DNA of 29,272 nt from Chara braunii (taxonomy: Eukaryota > Streptophyta > Charophyceae > Charales > Characeae). Shown here in pieces: positions 1 through 9,900 of the stretch. The DNA is taken from NCBI GenBank assembly GCA_003427395.1, contig BFEA01000439.1, forward strand, positions 672,418 to 701,689, given 5' to 3'. The translations under genes and the position numbers were made by a program. Each line of letters begins with the position of its first letter. Position 1 is the stretch's first letter. The notes below the pieces were generated by a model. The model searched no databases and had not been told where the DNA came from. It saw nothing but the letters and a program-made list of their open reading frames with translations.

Positions 1-93
<93 letters not shown>

Positions 94-104
94 AGAAGAA
101 GAAG
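1..104. repeat. Compound (GT)n(GA)n(GAA)n microsatellite at the window edge
   Basis: GT dinucleotides run to about base 22, GA to base 90, then GAA/AGA units to about 104. The same GT-then-GA design recurs at 16797-16910. The open frames read across it (Arg-Glu repeats) are low-complexity artefacts. Confidence 0.97.
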
Positions 105-428
105 ATTGGAGTGCGGAATCTGCTGATGGAGGTGTTCACTCAGCGAGAAGTTCACCGATACATGCTGATGGTAATTGGATTGGTTGAACCTGTCCGCTGT
201 GACGCGGCCGAAATCGCCATTCGCGGGCTTTGACAGTGCGCTGCGGAGTGTTCTCCAAAAGATCGATCTCTTTTTTTTTCAAGCGCTTTCTACTAACCAG
301 CACGAACAGCGTTTCTTTTTTGAAGGCTACTACCCTGTCGGGGGAAAAAAAAAAAAAAAAGTTTGATAGTCACCTGAGTAGAGTGCGCTACGGCTCTGAA
401 CCGTCTTCCAGTTTTCTCGATTAAGGGA
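105..428. other. Unannotated flank, no gene seen
   Basis: Mixed-composition DNA with two homopolymer runs (T9 near 271, A16 near 345). Short open frames exist on both strands but none has a recognisable motif. I see no feature I can support. Confidence 0.5.
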
Positions 429-760
429 CTAGTAGCTGCACTACAGTCTTCCCCCCGAATATAACGTACGGTCATTATAGCTGAATTTGGGGTATCTTTC
501 AGTCTAAATACAGCTATAATGACCGAACGTTGTATTCGGGGGAAGAAGGTAGTCGCCATCTGCCATCATTTTGAATTCAAAATCTTGGCCGACAACTACG
601 GTAGGCCCTACGCGTGTCATCCTGAGGGCCTACCGTAGGTAGTTGCACTACTTGCCATCCGCCATCCTTTTGAAAGCATCTGGACTCAAATTTATCCAGA
701 TGCATTCAAAATGTGGCCGACTACAGCCGTAGGTCCTCAGGCATGTCATCCGTCGTGAGC
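429..760. repeat. Diverged direct duplication carrying three hairpins
   Basis: Two diverged copies of one unit lie side by side, each with the order GTAGYTGCACTAC, GCCATCYGCCATC, a TTTTGAA/TTCAAAA core, then GGCCGAC and CATGTCATCC-like sequence. They start near 429 and 638. Copy 1 holds an insertion that is a near-perfect inverted repeat, arms 447-483 and 511-546. It also has a 14-bp perfect stem, 596-609 with 625-638. Copy 2 instead has a short palindromic insertion at its TTTTGAA core, arms 676-684 and 695-703. Probably small foldback/MITE insertions in a duplicated sequence. Confidence 0.75.
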
Positions 761-816
761 AGCCGCCATGCTCATCTTCTTTTTTTTCCTCTATAACGCT
801 CCAATTTTAAACCACC

Positions 817-960
817 AGCACCTTTCACAGCCATTTTGCCATGACGCGCAGGGTAATGCGGGAGGTCGGCCGGGCACCAGCCAAAATGAGGCCGGTGCAG
901 ATTCGTTCTTTTTTTAGGTCCGGCATAGATAGCTGAGAGAGAAAGGTACTTATTTGCCGC
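817..960. mobile_element. TTAA-flanked MITE, degenerate copy 1
   Basis: Starts with TTAA followed by ACCACCAGCACCTTTC. The right end (GAAAGGTACTTATTTGCC, 941-958) is a mutated inverse of that start. Internal CCAGCCAAAA and GGCATAGATAGCTG match the intact copy at 12875-13082. The right-hand TTAA is not preserved. A lone right-end-like piece (AGTACTGGTGGTTGAA) is at 1998-2013. Confidence 0.6.
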
Positions 961-980
961 AGAAAAAAAGGGAGTACACC

Positions 981-1897
981 CATGAGCCTAGCTCAGTGGG
1001 TACACCCATGAACTGTGAAAATAGAAACCAGAGTTCGAATCCAGGGGTGAGATCCCACTACCGATGTATGTGGAGTAGAGGATAGGGCGTGTGACCCTTC
1101 GGCGCCGTTGATGGTGTTGTTTCTCTTGGTTTTCGGCGTGGGGAAACATATGACTTTTGGGGGGCTCCCATTGGGTGGCATTTCTGTCGTTTTTGTTGCG
1201 GTGCTCCTCTGGGGGTCATGAACATGAGTGAAAATCGTACCAACCACAAAAAATAAAAATAAAAAATAAAAAAATAAAAAAATTGTACCAACTTTTTTGG
1301 GTTGGATTTTCACGCACCTTCCACTTACCTTTGCGTCGTTTGCGTCGTTGCCCATGTGTTCAAAAGAGGCCGAAAATGAAAATGTTCCCCTTTTCTCATC
1401 ATGAAGGGATGTCAGTTCGTGTCTCAGTCTTCCACAACTTGTCTGTCATTCCAAGCCTCCCGTTGGGGAATCGGAACAGCCACATGCAACTGGGCACTTT
1501 GCTTATGGGAAAGTGAACAAATGTGTGTTGGCCTCATGTACATGGTCCATGAACCGTCCACATGCGCAACATACCAGCGGAATCATCAGAAGATCCACAA
1601 CCTGACAGCTGACCGCAGTTCGCGGCGGGTGGACAACATTGCGTTGTCAGAATCGCGGCTTTTTTTTTTTTTCAACATTTATCGCGGAGTAAAGGATGCC
1701 ACACGGATGTCGCCCGCACGTCCCGCAACCGTCGCACTACTCCACATACATCGTTAGTGGGATCTCCCTCCAGATGATGGTTCTAGATGAATAAAACCAG
1801 ATATTTCTGAATTGCCTGAATTGCCTGGGGGCGGTCAGCTCAATGATGTGATATCTCAAGGCCGTGGCACTTTTATTTAAAAAAAAGAAGAAAAAAT
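981..1897 (+). mobile_element. tRNA-derived SINE (family B), copy 1, split by a nested insertion
   Basis: The head at 981-1043 has a pol III A box (TAGCTCAGTGGG, 989-1000) and a B box (GAGTTCGAATCC, 1031-1042). The tail resumes at 1773 (GATGATGGTTCTAGATG) and ends in an A-rich tract at 1878-1897. The unbroken copy at 25010-25179 joins head and tail directly, which proves that 1044-1768 is a later insertion. SINEs of this kind are transcribed by RNA polymerase III and moved by a partner LINE. Internal promoter boxes are visible; whether it is active is unknown. Confidence 0.85.
1044..1768. mobile_element. 725-bp terminal-inverted-repeat element nested in the SINE
   Basis: The ends are inverted copies of about 35 bp: GGGGTGAGATCCCACTACCG at the left and its near-complement at 1735-1768. 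TCCA lies directly outside both ends (1040-1043, 1769-1772), giving a 3-4 bp target duplication. The terminal repeat includes CACTA, but it lies inside the end rather than at the terminus, so a CACTA/EnSpm assignment is uncertain and PIF/Harbinger is an alternative. Interior open frames are short and show no transposase motif, so it is a non-autonomous element. It includes an A/T-rich run (1248-1281) flanked by direct GTACCAAC copies. Confidence 0.75.
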
Positions 1898-2376
1898 AGA
1901 GTAGAAACGTTTCTAGTCGGATGAATATAGGGCTCTCCTGTAGTGGCCCATACGATTCCTAAATTTGTGGCTTGTTAACGGGGGCACGACTTTAGGAAGT
2001 ACTGGTGGTTGAAAGGATGTCCGGAAGGACCACCCTCCAGTTTGGCCTACCCTCTTCAGCCAAGTAAAATCCCAGGTAATTTCAGCTATAATTGCCGGGA
2101 GTTCTATTTGGGTGAAGACTGTAGAAGCTGTGAACTGACTTCTTGGGATTGGTGGATGAGATTTCTTCTGGGTGATTGGGCCTCCTAAAATCCAAGGTCA
2201 TTACAGGGATAATGGGCCTTTGCTCCACTACTCACCAAATGTGCAGAAGTGCAGGCAACACTTCAGCACATCTATTCATAACTTCATACAAACAATCGCT
2301 TCACTTGGAGTCTGAGCAATGGATTGCTTTGCAGCCGAACAGTAGGGCCGGGGCGCCTCGCGTATGCGCGGAACGT
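1898..2376. other. Unassigned spacer
   Basis: Contains a solitary MITE-end-like motif (1998-2013) and two loosely similar segments near 2070 and 2190. I see no coding or RNA feature I can support. Confidence 0.4.
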
Positions 2377-2754
2377 CTACAGCGCTGTGCCGCGCTGCGT
2401 CACGGGTTGACGTAGCTTCCGGTTCGACCCCTGGCAGGGTTTGACTTCCTGGCAGAGGGTTCCACGTCTGACTCGTGCCATAGCCGCGTTTTCGCCACGT
2501 GGCATGAGGGCAGGGCACGAGCTGTACTGGGCACCCAGCGAGTTGAAGTGGAGAAGGCTGGAGACACGACCGAAGTACGAAGAGGGCGTCACGTTTTCGT
2601 CAATGAGAAGATAAGCGCGTTCGGCAAGCTGCGTACCGCCGCGAAGACACACTCTATACACACCGAAGAAGAACTCTAGGTTGGAGAGCCGCCCTGGCGT
2701 TAACAAGGTCCGCAGCACGAGGGGGCGCGAAAGGCTATTGGAAGGTGACCGCAA
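2377..2754 (-). CDS. Unrecognised open frame, coding status doubtful
   Basis: A 125-codon open frame on the minus strand in GC-rich DNA. I do not recognise the protein. It has no membrane segment, signal peptide or family motif that I can name. Its length is modest for a GC-rich stretch, an overlapping frame lies on the same strand, and the sequence is bounded by repeats. It may be decayed transposon or chance. Confidence 0.12.
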   Translation of the reverse strand: MRSPSNSLSRPLVLRTLLTPGRLSNLEFFFGVYRVCLRGGTQLAERAYLLIDENVTPSSYFGRVSSLLHFNSLGAQYSSCPALMPRGENAAMARVRRGTLCQEVKPCQGSNRKLRQPVTQRGTAL

Positions 2755-2785
2755 TCGGGCAGCCGGGTGGGGGTGACAGGGTGAC

Positions 2786-3060
2786 GCTAGAGGGTGGGCA
2801 TACTTGGGTGGGGAAGGAAGGAAGGGAGGGACAGGTGGGAGTGGGCATACTCGAGGAGAGGAGAAGTGCCCTCCACGAGACGGTCAGGAGAAGACGGGCA
2901 ACAACGACGTTAGAGGGCGGGCACACTCCGGTTGAGAAGGTGACGGGGTAGCGGAAAGCTCGGCAGTTCAGCCGCCCTCCGCTTGAGGGTGGGCATACTT
3001 GGATGGGGAAGGAAGGGTGTACGGGGCAGCGGATAGCTCAGTAGTTCACCTCACCGGTAC
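2786..3060. repeat. Degenerate repeats with a GGGCATACT core
   Basis: The motif GGGYGGGCAYACT or a close variant appears four times, near 2794, 2847, 2917 and 2988. The last two are followed by matching stretches (ACGGGGYAGCGG..AGCTC..GTTCA). GC- and purine-rich. It lies upstream of the LINE and may belong to its 5' untranslated region, but the LINE's 5' boundary is not determined. Confidence 0.6.
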
Positions 3061-3438
3061 CTGAGGGGAAGGGAGACAGAGAACAGGAAAGGAGAGACGC
3101 TAGAGGCTGACCGGTGTTGGAAGGGAAGGGAGACAGCGAACAGAAACCGAGATAGTGATGATCAAGAGGCAACCAGAGGTAGTCACCAAGAAACGGGAGC
3201 TGAGGAGAAAGCGGGAGCCAGCGAACAGAGGTCACGAAGAGGGTCGATTCCAAAAGGGGCGTGAGTAAGAAGACCGTTCTACGCGCCATAGCCAACCTGT
3301 TGCCCTCCCCCCCACCTACCCCCCCCACCCGTTCTTCCCCCCCGTCTGGGACCTCCCGGTCAGCAAAAAATAATATAAAAATATAATAACAAAACAATAA
3401 AAAAACAGAACAACGAACCCACATAGTTATAAGCATAC

Positions 3439-3588
3439 AGAGCACTCACCTGAGAACAAAACAACAGAGCAATAAGAACGAAATACCATTGCAAGGATAA
3501 CAGTGAATTGGAAAGAGCACTCACCTGAGAACAAAACCGTCGAGCAATAAGAACGAAACACAATTGTAAGGATAATAGTGAATTGGAA
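3439..3588. repeat. Two tandem 75-bp units upstream of LINE ORF1
   Basis: The unit starting AGAGCACTCACCTGAGAACA at 3439 is repeated at 3514 with about 10 substitutions and the same 75-bp length. Tandem 5' monomers are known in some LINE promoters; assignment here is inference. Purine-rich (AC/GA-biased) strand composition continues into the LINE. Confidence 0.8.
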
Positions 3589-3813
3589 AAAGGGGATAAA
3601 ACCAGAACAGCCCAGCACCACACGCCCTCTATCCAATCACGGGAAGGATGGATATGCATCACCGAAGAGCAGGGGTCCCGGGGTCCCTCATTTTTTATCA
3701 GGGGGCGATGAGGCACACATTGAAAAAGCACCTATCCTTGTCCCCGTACTCTCGCCCAACAGGGAAGAGCTCTACAGGTTCCGGGGGCGTCCCGCCCCCC
3801 TCCGCCCCTCGAC

Positions 3814-5665
3814 ATGACCCCGACGAGTCGGTTCCATTGGCCGGCCCTGCTGGGGACACCAGGTACCGGCCCTGCAGGAACCGAGGTCAAAGAGAATTCC
3901 ATCTCAGTCCCCCCACGTTCGCAGACCCCCCGGGACCAGGTGATGGAAACGTCTGGGGAAGCCCAGAAGGAAACAGAGATGGCAGAAGAAGAGGAGAGTG
4001 AGGAAGAGGAGGAAATGCTAACGGAAGAAGAAAAAAACAGCGAAAAAAACAGCGAGAGCAGGAAACAAAAACAACCTGCTGTGCCAGAACAGAAACAAAA
4101 GCCAACATGGGCCCAAAAAGTAAGAGATACCATCCAAGAGAAGAACCTTACGATCAAACGAAGCATGCAGGGCACTCAGGATGGACTAGAGGAATCCCTC
4201 CAAGTCCCTCTCCGCAATCTCTCATCCGCGAGGGCCTACTTTCTCACCCTCTTTCTTCTCCCGTCCGAAAAACAGTTGGTGGACCAGGGGGGAAGGAAAA
4301 CCATGATGCACACATACCCGGAAGACAAGTTAGAGACAAGAAACGAGACTTACACCAAGCACGCAAGCAACTGGCTGTTCTACGGGGAGGCCGCAAACAA
4401 ATCCGTTAATGATAAAATAAAATGGGTCTGCAGACGTCTTGAAGAGATGAAGGGCAGCCCGGAAGCAGTGCAGGAATTTTTCCTGATTCAACCCATTACA
4501 TCAACTGTCCTCACCGTGTTGAGTCTCTTCACGCAGGATAAACAGAAGATGGATGGGTGGAAGAAACTCAGATAGGAAAGGTCGGACGTCTGCATCTACC
4601 CCTGGCAGCCCAAAAGACAGACCCCGGAGGAAAAGAGAGAACAATTAATGCGAGATTACTTTTGGGTTGAATTCAGGCATATCCCGGTGGAGGTGCAAGC
4701 CGCCTTCGTCTACGAGTTTGGGCAGCACTTTAACATAGTGGATTTTATTGACCCTCTCCCATCCTACGTAGCAAGGCGTGACGACTATCTGATGATGGCG
4801 CTTGATATCCCCAAAGACCAGCCCTTTTCTATTGATGACATTATCCCCTACCGAATGGGGGGGAAGGTCCACCAAATTCACATGGCCCATAAGTTGAGGC
4901 CTTGGTGCTTCAAATGCAGGGCATATGGCCATTTGTGCACAGAAACAGCCTGCCCCCTGCACCCAAACAAAAGACGGCCCACCACAGGTAGGCTCCAACA
5001 GGACCACCGCAGACCAAGCAGGTGGTATCCCGGATCGGGGCTACGAGGGCTGGGTCTACCTTGAGGATTTGGACCACAAAGGCCAGACCAGGGGCTGGAC
5101 ATGGGAAGGCCGCTGCGACCCGTTCGGCTCATCTAGGCCGCCGGACGATTGGGTCCCGCCGAAAGGGAAGGAGGCCAAACAATTAGCGGATCTGTCCTCT
5201 TCAACCCCGACGCCGTCTCCCCCCCCCCTAGAGAAAGTTGAGCAACACAAAACTCAGAATCTGCAAAATCGAGAAAAACCGAACCCAAAGCCACGAATTT
5301 GGGGCCCGACAGCGAAGGAGTACATACCGAAAAGAGTCTTACTGCCGGGTGGAGAGGATCAACAGAATGCCCGCCAACCGAACGACGCTAGCCCCCCAAA
5401 GACACTGCTCGAGAAGCACCAGCTGGGGGGTCACAAGGTGGCAGGCATTCTCGAAGAGGCCTTCGGTCCAGAACCCATGGACATCGAGACCATCCCCGGG
5501 GCCCCTGCCCCGCCCCCCCCCCCCGAAGTAGAAATGTCGGAGGCAAATGACACTGGAGACAACCAATCATCAAATGAACCCCCGCTGGCCACTGAAAATG
5601 AAACAATGACTCAAAGAGATGGCCTGAAAGAAGTGGCAGATTGGCTGATGGAAAGTTTGCGCTAG
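3814..5665 (+). pseudogene. LINE ORF1 (nucleic-acid-binding, zinc knuckle), broken
   Basis: The N-terminal third is strongly acidic (runs of Glu around residues 55-75) and then rich in Lys/Gln. Downstream, at 4906-4953, is a knuckle-like Cys/His cluster starting CFKC and reading CX2CX4HX6C, with one Cys more spacing than the usual CX2CX4HX4C. The part after it is proline-rich. One in-frame TAG (4573-4575) interrupts the first frame, and the frame shifts between about 4980 and 5060 to end at TAG 5663-5665. LINE ORF1 proteins bind the element RNA. The GTG-beginning frame that follows is in the same register. Protein similarity beyond the knuckle is not something I can name. Confidence 0.75.
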
Positions 5666-5671
5666 AAACAC

Positions 5672-6784
5672 GTGAGTGGGAATGACGAGTTCTGGGATAA
5701 CGTATACAGGGATCTGATCCCCCTCCTAGAAAGTAGTACGAGTCTCCAAAATGCTTTAACCCGGGGTCTGCCGCTCGGAAAGTCCTGGTCAGATATCTGC
5801 AACAAAATCCTGCACATAGTCCTGAATCGCTTCCACCCCCTGATATCAGAAATGGAGATAAAACAGGAAGGAGTAAAGGACACCCCCGAAGGCGCCCCAG
5901 AGGCTTTGTCACAAAACCCCACGCAGGCTGGGAAGGGGGAGGGCGGAATGGAAAATTCGCCCCAGCACGGCGATGGGAAACCCGGGGCCAAGGCAAACCC
6001 AGACCAAAAGAAATGCGACGGGACTCAAGAACTGCGAACCACAGGGGAGGGGTTAGAGAAGGGGGAGGGCGAAAAGGAAAACTTGCCCCAGCACGACGAT
6101 GAGAAAATCGGGGCAAAAGCAAATACAGACCGAAAGAGATGTGACGGGCCTCATGAACCGCCCTCCATAGGGGAGGGGTCAGAGAAGCACATAGAGGGGA
6201 CCGTCCCGGAAGGCTCAAACTCGACAGGGCCTGAAAAGAGACCAGACGAGCCCGCGTCGGAGAGCCTGTGCCTGGCCCTGCCCTCTTGGAACTCGGTGGC
6301 ACCAAAGGAACAGTCACCCCCGGAGGCACCCCCCCCAAAGCCCCCGGAAGTCAGCCTTGTCAGTAAAAGGCAGAAAATCTGTCAACTATTAGAGCTCACA
6401 ACGGGCGACCCCCCTCCCTCTAACAAGGGCATCATCCTCCTCCCGATAAGGAAAAAGGAAAAGCAATGGGAGGTGGGTTTGTCGGCTCCGTCAGGGGCAG
6501 TGCACGGGGAAATAACGCTTCATGGACGCTCGTCCGTTTTCCTCTCACTGACCTGCTGGGCTGGTAGTTGGGTTCTGCGGAACACGGACATTGCCCAGCT
6601 AACCCGGGATTTGCTCCCGATGGGAGCCTCTTCGGCTATGGTCCTACCGCACGGACATCACAGGCTGGCCACCAAGGATATTTTCCTGCAATATGACCAC
6701 TCCAAAGCGCAGGACCTCATATGGCTGGACCACAACGCCTTGATGGATCTGCAAATTTTGAAAATCAAATCCAGTGACCTTTGA
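5672..6784 (+). CDS. Additional LINE reading frame between ORF1 and ORF2
   Basis: A 370-codon frame directly after the ORF1 stop and in the same register, so it is either a separate protein or the C-terminal half of a very long ORF1 cut by TAG at 5663-5665. Composition: a leading helical segment (about residues 1-60), a Pro/Glu/Gly-rich middle with an imperfect 42-residue tandem duplication (about residues 88-171), and a mixed-composition C-terminal region of about 120 residues that looks globular. No domain recognised. No ATG is needed if it is a readthrough product; the first codon taken is GTG. Confidence 0.55.
   Translation: MSGNDEFWDNVYRDLIPLLESSTSLQNALTRGLPLGKSWSDICNKILHIVLNRFHPLISEMEIKQEGVKDTPEGAPEALSQNPTQAGKGEGGMENSPQHGDGKPGAKANPDQKKCDGTQELRTTGEGLEKGEGEKENLPQHDDEKIGAKANTDRKRCDGPHEPPSIGEGSEKHIEGTVPEGSNSTGPEKRPDEPASESLCLALPSWNSVAPKEQSPPEAPPPKPPEVSLVSKRQKICQLLELTTGDPPPSNKGIILLPIRKKEKQWEVGLSAPSGAVHGEITLHGRSSVFLSLTCWAGSWVLRNTDIAQLTRDLLPMGASSAMVLPHGHHRLATKDIFLQYDHSKAQDLIWLDHNALMDLQILKIKSSDL
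5933..6184. repeat. 126-bp in-frame tandem duplication in the LINE
   Basis: Positions 5933-6058 and 6059-6184 align with a period of 126 bp, exactly 42 codons, so the reading frame is kept. Both protein copies carry PQH(G/D)D, GAKAN and the C-D-G triplet in the same order. Confidence 0.85.
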
Positions 6785-6918
6785 TCAACGTCTAAGATTA
6801 GTGCCTTCCTTGTAAAACTGCTCAGGCACGACACCCTACAGAACGGTGATGTCTTGGGCTCACAGGAGTGGCTCCCGCTGTGAATAGGGGGTGAAAGAGA
6901 CAATGTTCAGAAAAGAAT

Positions 6919-9900
6919 GTGGTAGATGCACTGTACGGGAGGGACAAAACCTGGAAGCTTTGTAAGAGGCAAGCCGACCTCGACCTACGTTCGCTCAATG
7001 TAAACGGTCTGGCTTCAGCAACCCCCCCCCAAAAGCAGGCTATTATAGAGCTACTGAAGGGGGTAGGGGGAAGAGACTGGCCCGATGTGGTGTGCCTACA
7101 AGAAACACATCTCATGGACACCCCAGAACACAACCACAAACACAAAGATCTCTGACCACACCAAGCCTATAGGGCTTACGCCCCGAGGCCTGGAAGCGGG
7201 GGGGTGGCGATATGGATCCCCCCAGACTCGAAGTTAGAAATGCTTAATTGGGAAGCCGACTGTCAGGAGGGAAGGTGGGTTTACCTATTGGGAATGTTAG
7301 AATTAGAAGTTATCAGCATCCTGAACATCTACGCTCCCAACGAACCGACCGCACGCCAATCCTTCTTTGACTCACTCAAAGCCAAACTACACGTGGGGAT
7401 CCCCGTGATCATAGCAGGGGACTTTAATGCGGCCCCAGACTGGTGGCTAGATAGATGGAAAATCCCCACGCCCTGTCCCCACTATATGGAAAACGATGAG
7501 AGAATAATATCGGAACTTTCACAATCCCTTAACCTTTTCGATACCTTCCGAAGGCATTTCCCCACCGCCTGTCGGTTCACCTGCTTACGGAAAAACGGCG
7601 CGGAGGGCGTGTTGAAATCTCGCATCGATCTAATCCTAGCCTCGGACGAGCTCTCGGGAGCCCTCCAAATAGCAGAAATATTCCCTCACAGCCCCTTCCC
7701 CGGTTCTCTCCTTTCGGAAAAAGCCAGACCAAGGCACAGGGTTTTATAAACTCAACACATCCCTTTTAAAACTCGATCACTTCAGAGCCTACCTAAACGA
7801 CGTATGGTCTTACTGGCAAGAACAGCGAGTACTCATCAATGACGACATTCTGTGGTTCAACAACGGTCTGGCTTACCTGGGCCGCAAGTGCAATGAGTTC
7901 TCAAAACTATTAGCAACACGACGCCAGGCAGAAGAGATAGAAGCACACCGCCTCCTGCATCAGCTCCGTCAGCAGGAGAACGACTCAGAGGACCTTGACA
8001 TGGACCAAGCTAGTGCTATCCAAGCACTAGAAGTAAAACTGCATACCCATATGGAACACAGATGGCAGGGTGCCAGGATCCGGGGTAAACTTTCCAAACA
8101 TAATACGGAAGGCGCAATGGATGCTCGATTTTTTGCAATGGCTAGGATGAAATCAGGAAGATCAGTGATTGAAGCTCTGGGCGATCCCAAAATCGACCGG
8201 GGCCCCCTGGTCACATCCACGGCCGGATGCACAAAAATAGCCAGAGACTTTTATCAGGAACTATTCACATCCACTTGCGGGAACCAACCCACTGATCAGC
8301 GGAAACTGGAAATTGAGGAATTCTTAGTCCCGCTGAAAAAATCTCTCACCCCCCAGCAAAGAGAGGCGCTTGAAAGCCCACTGTCAAAAGAGGAAGTTAA
8401 GGAGGCGCTGAAGCAAATGGAGGAGGAGAAAACCCCAGGTATAGACGGTTTACCGAAAGAGTTTTGGGAATGTATATGACCGATTATCTCACAGGATCTC
8501 ATGGATTTCTATCATACAATCTGGGAAACCGATCGGGTGGGGGAATTTGTGGGACAGGGTGTGCTAACTCTTCTCTACAAAAACGGAGACAAAACTAACA
8601 TCAGGAACTATAGACCAATCATGCTGCTCACGATGGTCTATAAACTGATTGCCAAAGCCCTGACTAATCGCTTGGAACCAATAATGACAGACATCATCCA
8701 CCCAGACCAGACGGGCTTCATACAGGGCAGAAACATCCAGGACAACATCCTTCTAGTCAACGAGGTAATCAAGCTAACCAGGCAGTCTCAAAACAACGCA
8801 GCAATAATCTTCATAGATTTCGGAAAGGCTTACGATCATGTTGATTGGTACTTCCTAGACAAATGCCTTGAAAAAATTAACTTTGGTCCTGACTTCCGAC
8901 GCTGGGTCCAAATACTGCACATGAACGCGACAACCAGGGTCATGGTTAATAACAACTTGGCCCCACCTATAGAATTACAGAGATCAGTCAGACAAGGGGA
9001 CCCTATTGCCCCCTACCTATTTGCGATAGTCATGGAAGCACTGGCAGCCAACCTGCGGACCCACAAAGATATAAAGAGGATTTGCGTGTCAGCAATACCC
9101 GATGATGCAATCCCGGTTTGCTCAATGTTTGCAGACGACCTGACGCTAATGGTAGAAGCAACTAGGGAATCCATGGAGGGCGTCCAACGGATGATGGACC
9201 GCTTCTGCCAACTATCAGATATGAGAGTGAATTGGGGCAACAAAACCCAAGGCTGGTGGATCCACCATCAAGGAGTGAGACCCCCAGAGCAACCGAGACT
9301 CAAGTGGCTCCCTAGGGAGGCCCCCATAAGAGTGCTTGGAATCTCACTCACGGCAGAAGGTAGACCACCCACCAACCTGGAATGGATCATGGCCCCCCCC
9401 CTTGCTAAAATGGCGCTTTGGAAAGACAAGCACACTTCACTATGGGGCCGCGCCCTCGTAATAAACAATGTGGTTCTGGCCTCGTTGTGGTACAAATCAG
9501 CAATTTGGGCGCTGGATAAAAAAGCGTTGCGTCCCCTGCAACGTCAAGTGGCTGCCTTTTTGTGGAGAGGGGCCCACGATAGGCAAAATGTGATTAGCAG
9601 GGTAGTGGCGCTCAATAACCCAGCCAAAAATGAAGGGGGATCTAGGGATCATTGACCCGCTCACCCAGACAAAAGCACTGGCAATACAATGGGTCAAACG
9701 CCTCATTTTCAACGACGAATCCCCCTGACACGGGTTGGCCCTGGAACAAATCACCATACTAGCCCCACAGACAAAAGAAGGCATTGATCCCTTAACGTGG
9801 TTAGAAAATAGGGGCTGGGCTATTCCTAGAGGGTCAGGACAACGGGACCCCCATCACGTTACATCCAGGCAAGCAGCCAGGAACGACCTGGCGAATGATC

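Noticed and set aside
2410-2450. tRNA B-box-like GGTTCGACCCC
   Set aside because: No A box at the right spacing and no cloverleaf could be drawn.
5388-6338. 316-codon open frame on the minus strand
   Set aside because: Lies opposite the LINE's GC-rich, proline/glutamate-rich region; composition-driven shadow with no motif.
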